From contig NW_017386025.1 of NCBI RefSeq assembly GCF_000237925.1, forward strand, positions 1,364,001 through 1,428,000: 64,000 nucleotides of DNA. Reading direction: 5' to 3'. Positions 23,661-33,740 of the stretch are shown in pieces. The notes below the pieces were generated by a model. The model was not told the origin of the DNA. It searched no databases and saw only the letters and a program-made list of their open reading frames with translations. Positions within the stretch are counted from its first letter, which is position 1. Every line of letters begins with the position of its first letter. The translations under genes were made by a program, and so were the position numbers. The DNA comes from Schistosoma mansoni. Lineage: Eukaryota; Platyhelminthes; Trematoda; Strigeidida; Schistosomatidae.

Positions 23661-24262
23661 CAGAGCAGATGACCCATAGATATCACAGAAAACATGATAA
23701 CATCCAACCACTCAGATGAGTCAATTCAAAATAAAGTACTAAATCTGTATATATCTAACTGAATCCATGGTTGATGAATTATGGTACTAGGATTCTATGA
23801 AACTTGTTGATTTCCCACGTAAATGATCTGTGTCAAATGATAATGTGATAATGTTTCTCGCTTGTTGTCCCTTGTCAGCAAGCCATATCCGAATCCAAAG
23901 AAACATTTCTACCTATTTGGTGAGTTCGAATAACTGGTAATTTAATTAGATTCAGGGATTTTGTTTATCATAGGTTTGTGTAATGATAGATGAAATTAAA
24001 AAGACAAAAAATATCAAACAGAATTCAGATATAATATTAGATTTCCCCAGAAGCTTCACTTTATTCTATTTGAAGCCCAACCTACTGACAACCAAATTGT
24101 TGTAATATGTAATAAATTATTTTATCGTAGTATAATTGTAGCTAGCTAAATCACAGACTTAAGTATCATAAAGCTACTATTTAATACACTGAGTGGATAG
24201 TCTGTTAAATCATTGAATCCATTCAGTGACTTTTAAATAAATGTGCTAATTAATTATATTAG
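23661..24262. other. No gene seen
   Basis: AT-rich sequence without exon-like frames. Confidence 0.4.
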
Positions 24263-24560
24263 AAGGGGGTTTTGTGGAGATTTTAGTAATTTTATATAGT
24301 TGAAATCATGAGTCAATTGAAGCTAGACCACCATGGAAAACCTGGAAGCATTGGACGGCCTTTCAGTTCTAATGTGGGACTCCTCAGTAGTGCGCATCCA
24401 CGATCTCGCGCGCGAGCGCGAGACTGATAGGTCCTGGATTTGAATCTCGTGAGGCGGGGTCAAAGGATGCGCACTGCTGAGGAGTTTCACAATAGGACGA
24501 AACAGCCGTCCAGTGCTTCCAGGTCTTCAATGGTGGTCTAGCTTCAATTGACTCATGACA
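24263..24560. repeat. Head-to-head pair of hammerhead-bearing SINEs (palindrome)
   Basis: It starts AGAAGGGGGTTTTGTGGAG, the usual left end of this SINE family. The arm 24297-24400 is the inverted copy of 24460-24562: both carry GAAGCTAGACCACCATGGAA or its complement and the hammerhead region. The centre is a GC-rich CGCGCGCGAGCGCGAGACTG. Two oppositely oriented SINE tails share one tRNA-like centre (B-box GATTTGAATCTCG, slightly altered). Confidence 0.75.
24467..24522 (+). ncRNA. Hammerhead ribozyme motif (SINE family B)
   Basis: It reads GCACTG CTGAGGAG, a stem II of the TTTC...GGA type (normally TCC/GGA), then CGAAAC, a minimal stem III, GTC and CAGTGC. GCACTG and CAGTGC pair as stem I. 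The core CUGANGAG/CGAAAC is kept. This is a type I arrangement with very short stem III. Confidence 0.65.
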
Positions 24561-25433
24561 TCAACTATATAAAATTAATTATATATCACTACATATTTAT
24601 AAACAATCCTTTTGTCAGAAATTATAAATATTACATACTGAGTTAATAACCTTAATAAGTAATTATGATTCCAAGTAACTGTGACATGAACTAAAATTTA
24701 AATACCATAATTGAATGAAACATTAAGTATTCAAACTATTTTGTTCGGATATAAGTTAACGCCTCAACAGTAGTTCACTCAGCAGTCTTGAAATCTGTAA
24801 TTTGTAAGTGAAAATGTGTTTACAAATTATTTTGTAGTTTCAAGTTATGTGAAGTATTTTAGTGTGTGAATTTTTAAGTGTAAAATAAACTACTGAAATT
24901 CTGTACATAATGTTTAGTATTTGTATACGAAAAGCTTATTTCTCATTTACGTGGTTATAATATTGAGACCAAGTAAATCTGAATCCCATACTGAGTATTA
25001 GTATTCTTATACTGTAGATACACTCTGCTGATAAGTTCCTTCAACTAGCTAACCTAGGTCCTAGGATTTCTACAGATTTCTTCTAGTCACTTAGTCTTAA
25101 CGAAAGTTATTAAAGAAATTGTAGAACAGATAATTTGTGTTAAGGTATAGAAGATTTGATTTATTTGGTGGATACTCAATTAAAAATTCACATTATCCAC
25201 GTTCTTTACTGATTTGATACTACAGGTTTGGTGAAGTTTACGAAAACATAAACAAAACTGTAACTGAAAAGAATTTATGTCATCTAAATAAAATCCTCTT
25301 ATAAGTGGTTACTTACCTTTTATAACTTATCTAAGGTAGTAATTATCATTCAATTTATGTAATACATCAGAAAGATCACTTTCATTGTTAAGATAGTAAG
25401 GCAAATAAATTCATGAAGATACTAATTACATGG

Positions 25434-25745
25434 TAAGCAAAGATGGATAGTGGATAGCAGTGGATTCCAGGACGCGCGTTTCGTCCTGTTTGGGACTCGT
25501 CAGCTGGATGTACCTGCATCTCAGAGTTGATGTTCACTCTGGGACTCGAACCCAGTACCTTTCGCTTCAAAGGCCATCACGTTATCCACTCGGATTCCAC
25601 TGCTAGCCACTATCCATCTTTGCTTACCATGCTTGTGAAATAAGGTTATATCGAGGCAATACGCACAGTATGCACATATGCCAATTAGAGACTGACCAGT
25701 TGCAGTCCAAAAACATCAATGGGAAGATTCAAACAAACAATACTT
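25434..25745 (-). repeat. Sm-alpha-type SINE with hammerhead
   Basis: Minus-orientation copy of the schistosome Sm-alpha family: hammerhead end, then a tRNA-like head whose B box reads GGGTTCGAGTCCCAGAG on the minus strand, then the tail ATATCGAGGCAATACGCACA and CCAATTAGAGACTGACCAG. The phrase GATGGATAGTGG[A/C]TAGCAGTGGA occurs at both ends as a short inverted repeat. Confidence 0.8.
25461..25520 (-). ncRNA. Hammerhead ribozyme of Sm-alpha (core intact)
   Basis: On the minus strand the order is CATCCAG, CTGACGAG, stem II TCC/GGA with loop CAAACA, CGAAAC, a short stem III GCGC, GTC, CTGG. It matches the known Schistosoma hammerhead in core bases and in the loop-bearing stem I. Expected to self-cleave after GUC. 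Confidence 0.85.
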
Positions 25746-26319
25746 AGTGAATACTAATTACAGTAATAACTGTTGATACGTAAGAAATGTGATTTAGTGA
25801 TCAATATTTTAGCTATTAACCTCAAATATTTATGATGATGAGGTTTATTTTGGCTGACTTTTTGGTTCCCAACCTTAGATATTGAATCCACTACATTATA
25901 ACGGAGTACATCAGCCTACATTGTTGCCTGTTGACTACCTCCAACCACCTAATATTCCAACATCGAGTCAATTAGACTAGTAGCCATTTTGCAGCTTGGC
26001 CGCTGGAATTTGATCAGCATTAAAAAGGACTTGACAAACACGAAATCGGCTATTACTCAGTGACCAGTGAACTATAAATATCTCGGTTCTACAGGAGGTC
26101 AGTCGAGCTCCCAATAGATCGGCGGTAATATCTCAGACCATGAATCCGGCTGATTTCGAATCAAACACTTCAGAGAGTGACATTTCCCTCAAGATTTCAG
26201 TCAAGCCTTGACGACGAGTCACAAATAGCACGAACGCTATGTTCAGGGTTTCCTGTTGATCACCTCCAACCATCTAACATAATTAAGATTTGTTTCCTGA
26301 TAATAGAAGAAAGAGAACA
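25746..26319. other. No gene seen; possible old repeat
   Basis: Two similar phrases CCTGTTGA(C/T)(T/C)ACCTCCAACCA occur at about 25927 and 26250, suggesting an old ~320-bp duplication or repeat. No coding signal. Confidence 0.35.
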
Positions 26320-26549
26320 CTAGCTTAAATGATGCGAAATCCTCAAAACTAAGCGGTGGTTTCCATTTATGTTTCTCATATTTAAACGCACGTTACGATG
26401 TTTTGTACTTGAATGAATAACATATGTAACTACATATTTTTCAGTAACTGAGTATTCATCAAGAACCACTAATTCCATGTTATCTACGGTTGAATCTAAC
26501 AGCTTGATTATTACACCACTGATCAATAGTGAAAATCTCTCTTTTAGTG
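26320..26549 (-). CDS. Candidate terminal exon of an unknown gene
   Basis: On the minus strand an acceptor CATGTCTTTGTAG (ending 26550) precedes a phase-compatible frame of 75 codons plus stop. It reads LKERFSLLISGVIIKLLDST, VDNMELVVLDEYSVTEKYVV and TYVIHSSTKHRNVRLNMRNI, ending LVLRISHHLS. It looks like ordinary protein, not translated junk: alternating hydrophobic beta-strand pattern and good codon variety. I do not recognise the family. It could be the last exon of a small minus-strand gene together with the frame at 26749-26970, but no donor of matching phase was found in that frame, so another exon would be needed. A decayed paralogue is the alternative. Confidence 0.4.
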
Positions 26550-26627
26550 CTACAAAGACATGTAAGAAAACATAAAACTTAATTGATAGTCAGTCGAGAG
26601 AGTGCACAGAAATAGGAAGTACTTTTA

Positions 26628-26629
<2 letters not shown>

Positions 26630-26679
<50 letters not shown>
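26630..26679. repeat. (AT)n microsatellite
   Basis: About 25 uninterrupted TA/AT dinucleotides between the two candidate minus-strand exons. Confidence 0.97.
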
Positions 26680-26680
<1 letters not shown>

Positions 26681-26748
26681 CCTTTCCTGGGTAATATTCT
26701 GTGTACTACATAGATTGGAGTTCACTATGTGCATTGTGTATACAACAT

Positions 26749-26970
26749 CTAAGTTTTAATCCAATATGAGTGATTAACTTGAACATAAATGATATCTAAC
26801 GGAACCATAAATTCAACAGGACTATAAACTTCTATGCCATTTAAGCAAGAAGTAAATTGCTTTAAAATCCAATTCTCATTATCATTGATCACCGAAACTC
26901 TTGACAGTGATTCATAAGGTAAATTGTAATTAATTTTGGCCATATTGTTAGGTGTCAGTGTTGAATTCTA
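26749..26970 (-). CDS. Candidate exon of an unknown gene
   Basis: The minus-strand frame runs from about 26970 (STLTPNNMAKINYNLPYESL) through SRVSVINDNENWILKQFTSC and LNGIEVYSPVEFMVPLDIIY to a stop at 26749. Upstream AG dinucleotides near 26970-26980 could be acceptors, but the pyrimidine tract is poor. The composition is protein-like. Not recognised. Its 3' boundary as an exon is unclear, and it may simply end at the stop. Confidence 0.35.
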
Positions 26971-27403
26971 CTATCTATATTATATTGTTTTGATTTTTAA
27001 TTTATCATGACTATTCTTGCTCCATTTTAAAACGACTACAGAGTGGTAACACTGATGAATTTATCACATTGTTATTGTCATGTTATAATGACCGTTAAAC
27101 AATGATGCGTATGTTTATACCTGCTACAAAGGAATTCTTGCACACTGATTGTTACATGTAAGATCACAGAAACTGACTTCCAGCACATAAACGAAACTAC
27201 TAAATAAATATGGTTCTATTGGTTACAAAAATACTGAGACTCTAAAGGTCCATATGTTGTTAAAGCTCTTAACAATAGGACACTGTCAATCCTTTATAAG
27301 ACCATTTAGATCATTACACAGAATTCATTGACAGTTTATTAAAACTATTAACTACAAGAATCTCTATAATTTCAAGTAATTACTCAAGTGGATATATATA
27401 TGT

Positions 27404-27720
27404 TGGTGTGTGGTCTACTTATATCCTCATAAGTAGTATATGGTGATGGTCAGACATAGAATGTATTTTGGCAGTAGACCGATAAGGAAAGAACTGAAAT
27501 GAAGCGCAATTGGTAGGAAAATGCATGAACAATGAAATTAGAGAAGATGAACTGATATTTACAGAAGGAACAGTGAAGATTGAGACAATTGGTTGTTAAT
27601 TTACAAATTAACTATTCATTGTATGGTTATCAGATCTTAATAAGATAGTTTGTAATTTGTGCCTAAATGCATTCGGATGTCCCCACTTGTGGTCTTGTTC
27701 ACTACAGGTGTAGTCACTGT
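27404..27720 (+). repeat. Dispersed repeat R1, forward copy
   Basis: About 310 bp, starting GTGTGGTCTACTTATATCC and ending GTGGTCTTGTTCACTAC. It matches in inverted orientation the segments at 56850-57142 (full) and 56250-56455 (partial). No coding capacity and no tRNA-like box. Type unknown. Confidence 0.7.
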
Positions 27721-28354
27721 CACATAAAATAATTGCCAACGGTTTTATTTTGAATCTATTATGATTAACTTCATTTAACAATTGTGTGTGAAAAAAATTG
27801 AGAATGAAAATAACCGCTGAAGTGGATCATTGATGAATATATTCTGTTACAAGTTACTGATATCTTTAGTTTACTATAAAGAAGGGATAGTTCAGTACAA
27901 AGAATTTGTTTAAACTACGTGTGGTAAGACAATACAAACCAATAAACAATTATTATGCATGGTTGATTATCAACCAATCATAGAACATAGTATTATATGT
28001 TCTCTATAAATTTGATTTGAGTTTATTCCTCTAGCTTGTACATTTCATCTTACCAGTAAGTTGAAAATTTGTATGAAAATTCCATTGCATAATATTATAT
28101 AGTACAAGAATACTGACAACTATATCATAGAGTAGCATAATGAGCTACACTTATTTATTCTGTGTTCATGACCTATTTGTTCTTTTTGTAACTTGGACAA
28201 TAGAATAGCATAGTTAATTGCGATAACTAGAACTCCACTTTGAGGCCCACTTGAACTAGTGATCTATTGAACTGAAACTGTTCTAAATAAAATAAATTAC
28301 TGGTTTGTTCACTTGCTATCACTAAACAAAGATTAATACGAATAATATATTTGT

Positions 28355-28520
28355 AAATATTTCCTTGGAAAAGCTGGGACCAGATTGTCAGGCGAAACGT
28401 CGGATTTACTTCAAATCACTACAAATATATTATTCCTATTTAATGTCTTACATCAACTCGGCGTCCAAATACTGTGAAACTTTTCGCTCTAATTTAGACG
28501 AAAGTTCTTATATAAAGATC
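28355..28520 (+). repeat. Dispersed repeat R2, copy 1 (internally deleted)
   Basis: GGAAAAGCTGGGACCAGATT through CGGCGTCCAAATACTGTGAA matches, inverted, the copy at 40986-41285. This copy lacks the central ~130 bp. The translation of 28365-28661 is a by-product of the repeat. Confidence 0.6.
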
Positions 28521-29940
28521 AATACGGCTCAATGTAACAAAGATTCTATTATGAAATATCCACAAATTTTCCAACTGCTGATCAACAACTGTACTAGAAA
28601 AACTATACTGCTTAATATTTCATATTATTACCTGGTTAGCTGTCAAATTTATATACATTGAACTGCCAGTAGTTAGTATAGACCAATCAACTTGATGAAT
28701 GCATACAATTTACATTAGTGGATTGACTAATTTACCTAATAATTATAACTAAATTACTGATTAAAATATTTTCTCCTACCTAGCAGAAACAGTCACTGGA
28801 ACAGTTTCGTATTTCCCAGGAGCTTAATGTCATGTAGATGCTGTAAAAGTACATTATACTGATGACGTCGGATGACTTATTAGCTAATAAGTAAATAGTA
28901 TTTAATTCAGAAACAATTAACAATGAAATACAACAACATTTCAGTAGAATAATAGCTTCGGTATGATTAATTAACCCTTCTATGTTGAATTGTTCATTAA
29001 AATAAAAACTTTAGGTTAGTGTATTAGGAGTCGAACTAGTGTTATGAGTTAACGTCATATCCGATAGGACTTCTATCACTGACTGACGTCATGAATTGAC
29101 ATTAGCTATAATACAATAGAGCCATGTCTCTCCTATGTTTAAAAACTTAAGAAAATAAAAGATAATATCTAGAGTTTAGAGTAAATACTATCTAACTACA
29201 CAAACATTCTTGACTACACAATGGATCATATTAGGTACTCTCACGTCTGTATCAGGAGCAGATACTTCTTGTAATTTAATTTAAACACTATGTCATTTCA
29301 CTGTTTGGCTGTGTAATCGATAATCTTATAGAACGCAAGCATTTTAGGAACCAAATATTGTCGATTTCCACTTAGTTCATAATAACGTACAAGCTATTCT
29401 TCACTGTGCTTTCAATTTCGCTCAAAAATCTACAATGCTCTATCATAATCCTGATTGACTTGTTCAAAGCCGTCAGTACAGAATGCTTATGCCATAGAAG
29501 CTTTATGCAAACATGTGGAAATGTGAATTTTACTGAAAAGATTCTTTTCACTTAGACTCTGTATATAGCAAAATACAACAGGCTTCAAATGAAATCCCCA
29601 TAAAATACATTCAATATGTCATCTAATAGGGAGGTGGAATTTGGATTGCCCTAAAACTGAATGTTGTGTGGTGAATTATGTTTTGAATTATGACTGTGTC
29701 ACTAAAGAATCTCAAATAATAATAAGACAGTTGTTTACAAAACAATTATTCACTTTATCATTATACGTAACGTCATTGAAACTAAGATTATTTGAGCAGA
29801 ATTAAAAGGTGAAATGTTTGTAATGAGACTGTGAAATTACAATAAACTGAGTTTTGCAGTCATTTACAAAATTGTTTTCACCTTATTTTCACACTGACTA
29901 AACATTATGATATTACTTCCATGATCTCATTTAGACGTTC
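28521..29940. other. No gene seen; 5' flank of gene A
   Basis: AT-rich with no supportable exon; its last part would contain the promoter of gene A. No strong TATA element can be singled out in such AT-rich DNA. Confidence 0.4.
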
Positions 29941-29957
29941 TATGAAGCTTTAATACA

Positions 29958-30039
29958 ATGATTTCGACATTTAAAGTTATATGTCTGCTATGTTTACTAG
30001 CCTACATAAACGCTGGTGTGTTATCTACGTCTAAAAGAG
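29958..30039 (+). CDS. Gene A exon 1 (signal peptide)
   Basis: Eighty-two nt: 27 codons plus one base, donor GGTAAGATTA. It has the same length, phase and donor context as gene B exon 1, and a shared leader end of Y-[IV]-N-A-G-[VL]-L. Confidence 0.72.
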
Positions 30040-32414
30040 GTAAGATTACTGCAAATGAATAAATTTGTTTTAATACGTAGAGCATTGTCTTTCGAAAAAT
30101 TTTGAAATTAGATTCAAATTTTTACAACTAATAGAATTCATGTATAAGGAAACTAAGCTGTCATCTTGTACAAGTTAACTGTGTATCATTATTACCATTA
30201 CTATTATTATAATGCTAGCTAGTAAGAATATAATAAGAATAAGATAAAAATGTTTTGTGGCCCGATATCTGACTACAGATCGATCGTTTACTGCTTGTTA
30301 TCGAAATATACATGTCGCCAACCCTCGTATATAATCATCGACTTAAATCGCGTTAGTGAATAACGGAATTAAATAAGTCAAATACGAGAATGAATTTCGA
30401 ATACGTATGATCATCGATGATGATGAGTAAGACTGACTTGCATGTGACGAAAAAGAGTGAATCTTTGAGAGACCAGCTCTGAACTCTATGTTCTGAGATA
30501 CAGTATGAAGGGAATAGAATATTATTTGCAGTAATTGAATAATGTTTATGAGTACTGGATGATACAGCATGCAGTTATACATGTGAACGAATAGATAAGA
30601 TAAACTTAATCATTACTAATCGGCTGGTAACGCGGAGCCGAATATTTAGTGTGTACATATACATTAAAGTAAGGATCCTCGATTAAACACAAAATGACTG
30701 AGGTTCGGTTCAGATTGTCGTTGACAAAGTAGGAATGAGATGAATAAAGATTAGTTGCGGCTCGAGAAAATAAGTTCCTACTACCGGAAGTATGACTTCA
30801 AACTTATGTCTACAATAGAGTTGCTAACCGTTGCCAGCGTCAGGGTAGTTGAGATTATGCCGTTATAAGCATGCAGAAGGTTCGCTTGACTGCTTGAACT
30901 GAAAATTCATGTGCATGTGCGTGTCGCTAGACAGCCAATTTACTTAGCAGGTTGCAGGTTGTTCGGTGTGCGAGCAGCTAGTAAAATGTTGAAAATATAT
31001 GAAATGTATATTAATACAAACAGTGATAATAATTCCACATTCGGTTATGATATGAAAAGAATGTAATAATGAGAATATGATGATAATTCGAACCATAATG
31101 GACTGATCCGTCAGATGGATCAATGAGAAGAGTTGGCTCACGCTCCTTCTCTACCACGCGTTATTTCGCTTCACTCTTTTTACTTTACTTTATTCGCATC
31201 GTTTCTTTGATCGTTTGTCTGGATCAACGTTTGTATATGTAATACACGTATTCGAAATTCATTCTCGTATTTAACTTGTATAATTTCGTTATTCACTAAC
31301 GCGAGTTAAGTCGATGATAACATACGAGAATAATTAGGATATATATTTCAACAGCGATTATTCGATCACGATCATTTGTGCGATCTGACTGGAGTCAGAA
31401 AAAGGGCCACCAAAAATGCTATAATATCGAATGCCTAGTTTTATCTAACCTTTCATATTTTATTCAACATTCAGTCGATTATGTCTAGAACTGTAAAGAA
31501 AATAACAAGAATTCAGTTATTCAGAAAGCAGAATGATAAATTGACGATAATTAGAACAGTCCTTCCATTATTCACATGATTAAGTAAACGAGTGATCAAC
31601 ACTCTAATCGACTAGTCATTCCCTCTCTTGTGTTTCTGAACACATCACTACTGAAATCAGTGAATGATATTAAGAGTGATTGATTGTAATGATTTAATAG
31701 ACAGAGTATTTGTAGTGATTTTCTTCTAACTATGAAGACAGAGTGAAAGAGTCAGAGAATTGAGTAGTGAAAATGATATGTGAGGTTTATTCCCAAATGT
31801 ATTAATTGTTATATTTGCTGTAATTGTTATCATTGAGAAATGTTGAATTTAAACATGTGATTGAATCTGATGAATGATTTTGGCAAACAGTTTCAATGCA
31901 TATGACTTATGGCTAAGATCGTGATCAGGTAAAAGAGTTTCGTCCTATTTGGGACTCGTCGGCTGGATACGCTTACATTCCTTTGTTCATGTCTACACTG
32001 GGACTCAAACCCATTACATTTCGCTTAAATATGTGACGTGCTATACACTGAGTTATCTAGGTGAGACGAAACATGCATTATCGATTCCCTCACTAGCCAT
32101 CCTTTATAGTTTACAAAAACTCTTAAAGTAACCAACGATAATTCAGTCCTCTCGGGATACATATATGGCAACAACGACTGATTAATTAACGTCTTGGGTA
32201 TAGAAAAACAAAGGTTAAGTACAAAAGTTTAATAATAAAACTTTATTTTGAAATTTTTATAGAATATGAAGACTTATACTCACTGGTGAGAAATTCTGAG
32301 CCAAATAGAGAAACACTATACAAACTTAACAGTTACGCATACAGTGACGATAACGTTCCTGAAACCCATTACACATTTAAACCGTTGATTATGAGACATG
32401 CGCAGACTATGTGA
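29958..32414 (+). CDS. Gene A: small secreted protein, two exons (signal-peptide exon plus short terminal exon)
   Basis: Exon 1 (29958-30039) encodes MISTFKVICLLCLLAYINAG and VLSTSKR, a clear signal peptide with a likely cut near INA-G. It ends in phase 1 with a GTAAGA donor. Exon 2 (32263-32414) follows an acceptor TTTTTATAG; the junction makes GAA, and the frame continues EYEDLYSLVRNSEPNRETLY, KLNSYAYSDDNVPETHYTFK, PLIMRHAQTM, stop. The total is 77 aa; the mature part has no Cys and no N-glycosylation site. GTGAGT overlaps the stop (ACTATGTGAGTG), so exon 2 could instead splice onward. Gene B downstream begins with an exon of the same length and phase. I infer a secreted-protein family; the function is unknown. 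Micro-exons inside the intron cannot be excluded. Confidence 0.6.
30250..31418. mobile_element. Insertion with long inverted ends in the intron of gene A
   Basis: About 1.17 kb that is absent from the matching intron of gene B. The left arm (about 30253-30411) and right arm (about 31240-31412) are inverted copies: for example ATCGACTTAAATCGCGTTAG at 30337 against CTAACGCGAGTTAAGTCGAT at 31296, and the tips TTTTGTGGCCC and GGGCCACCAAA. No open frame of note lies between. A fragment at 35880-36153 resembles the right arm and is followed by a primer-site-like TGGTGAGCCCG, so the arms may derive from LTRs of a gypsy-type family placed head to head. It is a broken fossil in either case. Confidence 0.65.
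31419..31897 (+). repeat. Duplicated intron block, copy in gene A
   Basis: Nearly identical to 41549-41999: from CGAATGCCTAGTTT through CAGAATGATAAATTGACGAT and TCATTCCCTCTCTTGTGTTT to ACATGTGATTGAATCTGATG. The match ends just before the second exon of gene B and is lost at the same point here. It supports an origin of genes A and B by tandem duplication. Confidence 0.92.
31920..32115 (-). repeat. Degenerate Sm-alpha SINE
   Basis: TTTCGTCCTATTTGGGACTCGTC and GGCTGGATAC carry the hammerhead region in minus orientation, followed by CACTGGGACTCAAACCCA, a decayed B box. It sits exactly where the duplicated block stops matching gene B. Confidence 0.7.
32263..32414 (+). CDS. Gene A exon 2 (terminal, or internal if GTGAGT is used)
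   Basis: The acceptor TTGAAATTTTTATAG is followed by a frame that joins exon 1 in phase. It is tyrosine-rich (six Tyr in 49 codons). The stop TGA lies inside a consensus donor GTGAGT at 32411-32416, so the true 3' limit is ambiguous. Confidence 0.55.
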
Positions 32415-33480
32415 GTGACTGATGTCCGGATCCATTTAATTACCTATAATTAATGATTGAGAATTCTGAGGTTTTGTCAAACAAATTTTAATGTCTAGTG
32501 CACTAACTGATGATTTCACATTCTTATAAAACAACGAATTTTCAATGATATTTCTTATTCCTGCTTACATTTTGCTACTTAAACGTTACTACTAACTGTG
32601 TTAAATAATTATTCCATTCAGTTCTTATATACTAGTTATATCTGTTGGTTTATTTTGTGTTATTTCTTCCATGTATATTTCATATTAGTTTAATTATAAA
32701 TCTTTATTAAATCAAATACGTTTATTCATTCAATAACTATTTATGCATGGATAATCCCTCAGCATTGATCATATAATGTATCGGTAAATCAGAGGTAGAT
32801 CACTGTTATATCGAGTGTATGCGGGCGCGCCCTGCTTGATATATGAACGTGATAAGACCGCCAATCGGAGAGGAGTGAATTTATTGATCGCCCAATGATA
32901 TACAAAAGTCGTATGAGCAGTCTTGTGCACTTACCAATCCTGCTTTCTGCCTAGCCCAACCAGTTAAGTCCAGAACACCAATAACAGCCTCTAAAATATG
33001 AATCGTTATTCTCAAACATACTGTGTTTATATACCAAACAAACTGACCACATCGTACATAAAATAGAAAATAACATTTGTACAAGATTTGGCCAAATGTG
33101 GCTGTGAAAAAGGGGGAACAGTAATCAATAGACTGGGGATAACTCAAGAATGGTAAATCGTACAGTAATAGTCTATGGGTCAAAATAAAGCTTATAATAA
33201 GAGGGGCATGAATACGAATGGTTTAGTTACTTAACAGTTATACAATAGGAAATATACATATCATATTGGTCCATAAATAGTCTTCAAAGTTACCATTCAT
33301 AATTCTCCACGGGATATAACAATCACAAAGATAGTGGTTGAACTGACCCCCTATTGAAATTAAAGGGTATATGTAAAAACTATACATTTTCTGTTTGACA
33401 AATTGAATTGAACTGAACATGTACGGTCTCTAATGAATCTGAAAAACTTCTCAAATGTGAGATGCATAAGTATAAGTACG
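32415..33480. other. No gene seen; GC spot at 32820
   Basis: The piece GTATGCGGGCGCGCCCTGC (about 32818-32836) is unusually GC-rich. The 100-codon minus frame 32881-33183 has no motif and no splice context. Confidence 0.4.
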
Positions 33481-33484
33481 TCAA

Positions 33485-33740
33485 ATCTATGGATTGTAAC
33501 CTTCAGTGGAATCCACGACGCCAATTTCGCCCTATTTTGGACTCATCAGCTGAAAGAACCTGTACACTGGTTTTGATTACAGTCCTTGATATCAACAATA
33601 TAAACATTCAAACTGCTACTTAAATATCTAACACCATAATTGTTTTACAAGTTGTTGGCTATCCGAACTCAGTAGGATTTAGGTACATCCAGCCGACAAA
33701 TCCAAAATGGGATGAAATATATGTCCTAAAATTCATTACC
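33485..33740. repeat. Sm-alpha SINE relics in two orientations
   Basis: CAGTGGAATCCACGACGCCA and TTTTGGACTCATCAGCTG at 33508-33552 are a minus-orientation hammerhead relic. At 33690-33720 AGCCGACAAATCCAAAATGG continues as a plus-orientation relic. Both are strongly decayed. Confidence 0.5.

Noticed and set aside
28365-28661. 98-codon plus-strand frame with Cys and Tyr
   Set aside because: Its first half lies in dispersed repeat R2, which recurs inverted at 41.0 kb with a different middle, so the frame is incidental.
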